In this document: one piece after another, positions 40,845 to 42,398 of the stretch | Numbering within the stretch: the first letter of the stretch is position 1 | Layout of the letters: every line of letters starts with the position of its first letter | NCBI RefSeq assembly: GCF_003034985.1 | Contig: NZ_PZKG01000029.1 | Span: 1-42,398, forward strand | Direction of reading: 5' to 3' | From: Cereibacter changlensis JA139 | Lineage (GTDB): Bacteria; Pseudomonadota; Alphaproteobacteria; Rhodobacterales; Rhodobacteraceae | DNA: 42,398 nt | Program-made: the position numbers and the translations under genes | Notes under the pieces: model-generated | Seen by the model: the letters and a program-made list of their open reading frames with translations, nothing else | Database searches by the model: none | What the model was told of the DNA's origin: nothing

Positions 40845-41093
40845 TCAGTCCAGCCGGAACAGCTTGTCGCGCGAGGTGGCGCCGCGCAGCAGGGTCAGGC
40901 GGGTTTTGGCCACCCCCAGCGCCTTGGCCAGCAGGGCCACGACCGCCTTGTTGGCCTTGCCGTCCTCCGGCACGCAGGTGACATGGATGCGGATCTGGCC
41001 CTCTTCCAGCACCACCCGGTCACGCGACGCGCGGGGCGTCACGCGGACGGCGAGCATGGCGCCGGGTTGGGCAAGGGAGCTCAGGTCGGTCAT
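40845..41093 (-). CDS. DUF167 (YggU-family) protein
   Basis: This is an 82-aa small basic protein of the DUF167/YggU family. Conserved parts are LAVRVTPRASRDRVV, the VPEDGKANKAVVALLAKALGV core helix and LLRGATSRDKLFRL. Family structures show an alpha/beta fold, but no biochemical role is established. It is divergent from the amidohydrolase gene. Confidence 0.9.
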   Translation of the reverse strand: MTDLSSLAQPGAMLAVRVTPRASRDRVVLEEGQIRIHVTCVPEDGKANKAVVALLAKALGVAKTRLTLLRGATSRDKLFRLD

Positions 41094-41152
41094 CGCTTTC
41101 CTCTTTCCCCCGGCATAGCCCGCTCTTAGGCTCGGGGCAAACGGAGGTGCGG

Positions 41153-42262
41153 ATGACGACGGGTTTCTACTGGGACGAGCGCTGCTTCTGGCATGGCGGC
41201 GGGAACTATGCCTTCACCCTGCCGGTGGGCGGGCTGGTGCAACCGCTCGCCGGCGGCCTGCCGGAGAACCCCGAGACCAAGCGGCGGCTGCGCAACCTCC
41301 TGGAGGTGACCGGGCTGATCCGCGACCTTGCCGCCAGCTCCGCGCCCGAGGCGACGGCGGAAGACCTGCGCCGGGTGCATCCCGCAAGCTATCTCGACGC
41401 CTTCAAGGCGATGTCGGATGCCGGCGGCGGCGAGCTCGGCCTGCGCACGCCGTTCGGGCGCGGCGGCTACGAGCTCGCGGCGCTCTCCGCCGGGCTGGCC
41501 AAGGCGGCGCTCGGCGACGTGCTGCGCGGCAGGCATCGCAACAGCTACGCGCTGAGCCGCCCGCCGGGGCATCACTGCCTGCCGGATTTCCCCAATGGCT
41601 TCTGCCTGATGGCCAATATCGCCATCGCCATCGAGGCGGCGCGGGCCGAGGGGCTGACCGAGCGGGTCGCGGTGATCGACTGGGATGTGCATCACGGCAA
41701 CGGCACCGAGGCGATCTTCTACGACCGGGCCGATGTGCTGACCATCAGCCTGCATCAGGAGCGCAACTATCCGATGGACACCGGCGAGGCCTCGGCGCGC
41801 GGGACCGGCGCGGGGCTGGGGACGAACATCAACATCCCGCTGCCGCCCGGCACCGGGCATCGCAGCTATCTCGAGGCGATGGAGCGGATCGTGCTGCCCG
41901 CCCTCGCCCGCTTCCGGCCCGACGCCATCGTGGTGGCCTGCGGCTTCGACGCCTCGGCGGTGGATCCGCTGTCACGCACCATGGCCACGGCCGAGACCTT
42001 CCGGCTGATGACCCGCATGGTGATGCAGGCGGCGGATGATCTCTGCGACGGTCGGCTGACGCTGGTGCATGAGGGCGGCTATTCCGAGGTGCATGTGCCG
42101 TTCTGCGGCCATGCCGTGCTGGAGGAGCTGTCGGGCAGCGCCGCCACGGCCCCCGATCCCCTGGCCGAGACGCTGAGGCTGCGCCAGCCCGGCCCGGGGT
42201 TCGACGCCTATGTCGGCGGGCTGATCGGCGAGATGGCCGGGCTGTTCGCCAGCCCGGCCTGA
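41153..42262 (+). CDS. Class II histone-deacetylase-like amidohydrolase
   Basis: This is a 369-aa zinc-dependent deacetylase of the arginase/HDAC fold; bacterial members act on acetylpolyamines or other acylated amines. Active-site features are complete: SRPPGHHCLPDFPNGFC (the His-His pair), the zinc ligands D and H in VIDWDVHHGNGTEAIF, CGFDASAVDPLSR with the third ligand, and the HEGGYSE loop. Class II members keep a Tyr in the GGY motif. I start at ATG 41153, 6 nt after ACGGAGG; a GTG two codons upstream is possible. It is cytosolic with no signal peptide. The physiological substrate is unknown. Confidence 0.9.
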   Translation: MTTGFYWDERCFWHGGGNYAFTLPVGGLVQPLAGGLPENPETKRRLRNLLEVTGLIRDLAASSAPEATAEDLRRVHPASYLDAFKAMSDAGGGELGLRTPFGRGGYELAALSAGLAKAALGDVLRGRHRNSYALSRPPGHHCLPDFPNGFCLMANIAIAIEAARAEGLTERVAVIDWDVHHGNGTEAIFYDRADVLTISLHQERNYPMDTGEASARGTGAGLGTNINIPLPPGTGHRSYLEAMERIVLPALARFRPDAIVVACGFDASAVDPLSRTMATAETFRLMTRMVMQAADDLCDGRLTLVHEGGYSEVHVPFCGHAVLEELSGSAATAPDPLAETLRLRQPGPGFDAYVGGLIGEMAGLFASPA

Positions 42263-42268
42263 GGCGCG

Positions 42269-42398
42269 TCAGCGCCAGAGCGCGGCGATGCCGAAGAGCA
42301 GCGCGCCAGCGGCGAAGAAGCCGAGCCAGCTGAGCAGCGCGTTGCGCACCTCGGCCTTCGAGGCGCCGCCGCCGGCATTCCTACGGCCGGGCCGGGTC
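42269..42398 (-). CDS. 3' end of an unidentified membrane protein (cut by window edge)
   Basis: An open minus-strand frame runs from the window edge to a TGA at 42269-42271 and encodes about 42 residues. The end reads SKAEVRNALLSWLGFFAAGALLFGIAALWR, one clear hydrophobic helix with a basic terminus. It is convergent with the amidohydrolase gene, 6 nt apart. Too little is visible to name a family. Confidence 0.45.
   Translation of the reverse strand, partial: TRPGRRNAGGGASKAEVRNALLSWLGFFAAGALLFGIAALWR

Overview
The window is a GC-rich (about 70%) chromosomal stretch of an alphaproteobacterium, most likely a Rhodobacterales (Rhodobacteraceae/Paracoccaceae) member. Several features agree on this: an IscR with one cysteine, the hybrid kinase CckA with a CtrA-type site in front of it, a GTTC-N7-GTTC SOS box at recA, an FNR/FnrL box (TTGAT-N4-ATCAA) at anaerobic ubiquinone genes, and a dimethylglycine-dehydrogenase-like protein with a GcvT domain. 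I found no transposase, phage, integrase, tRNA, rRNA or CRISPR array.

Layout. 1-2.0 kb (-): iscR, a cysteine desulfurase and the start of sufB (Fe-S assembly). 2.1-5.0 kb (+): an alpha/beta hydrolase, an HD-domain protein and a 116-aa unknown in one overlapping operon, then NADP isocitrate dehydrogenase. 5.1-9.2 kb: YitT-like membrane protein, typA/bipA, class II glutamine amidotransferase, and a DUF1330 protein downstream of alaS. 9.2-13.1 kb (-): alaS and recA. 13.3-18.4 kb: sulfotransferase-like protein, cckA, an RsmB-type rRNA methyltransferase and a DeoR/GlpR regulator. 18.4-21.5 kb: a DUF475/TerC-type membrane protein behind a leader with four successive hairpins, a 54-aa protein, a repeat-filled intergenic region and a CDF metal transporter. 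21.6-26.2 kb: ubiT-ubiU-ubiV (-) divergent from ubiD-ubiX (+) across one perfect FNR box. 26.3-33.6 kb (+): a secreted phytase-like esterase, a five-gene importer/regulator operon (ATPase, binding protein, two permeases, LacI) and a class III phosphodiesterase. 33.7-36.1 kb (-): FAD/GcvT oxidoreductase. 36.3-39.5 kb: zur-znuC-znuB (-) divergent from znuA (+) around a Zur box. 39.6-42.4 kb: aldose 1-epimerase, DUF167 protein, class II histone-deacetylase-like amidohydrolase, and the 3' end of an unidentified membrane protein.

How the genes fit together. Three divergent regulatory nodes are readable: iscR/hydrolase, ubiT/ubiD (oxygen) and zur/znuA (zinc). The ubi block gathers the O2-independent hydroxylation proteins (UbiTUV) and the decarboxylase pair (UbiD with its prenyl-FMN synthase UbiX) under what looks like a single oxygen-sensing operator. 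The 26-33.6 kb block reads as a possible phosphate-ester or phosphodiester scavenging locus, but its substrate is inferred.

The least explained parts are (i) a dispersed intergenic repeat family, five copies here, built from GC hairpins next to an ATATTT core; (ii) the structured leader before the DUF475 gene; (iii) the CtrA-like site before cckA; and (iv) the phosphodiester-type operon.
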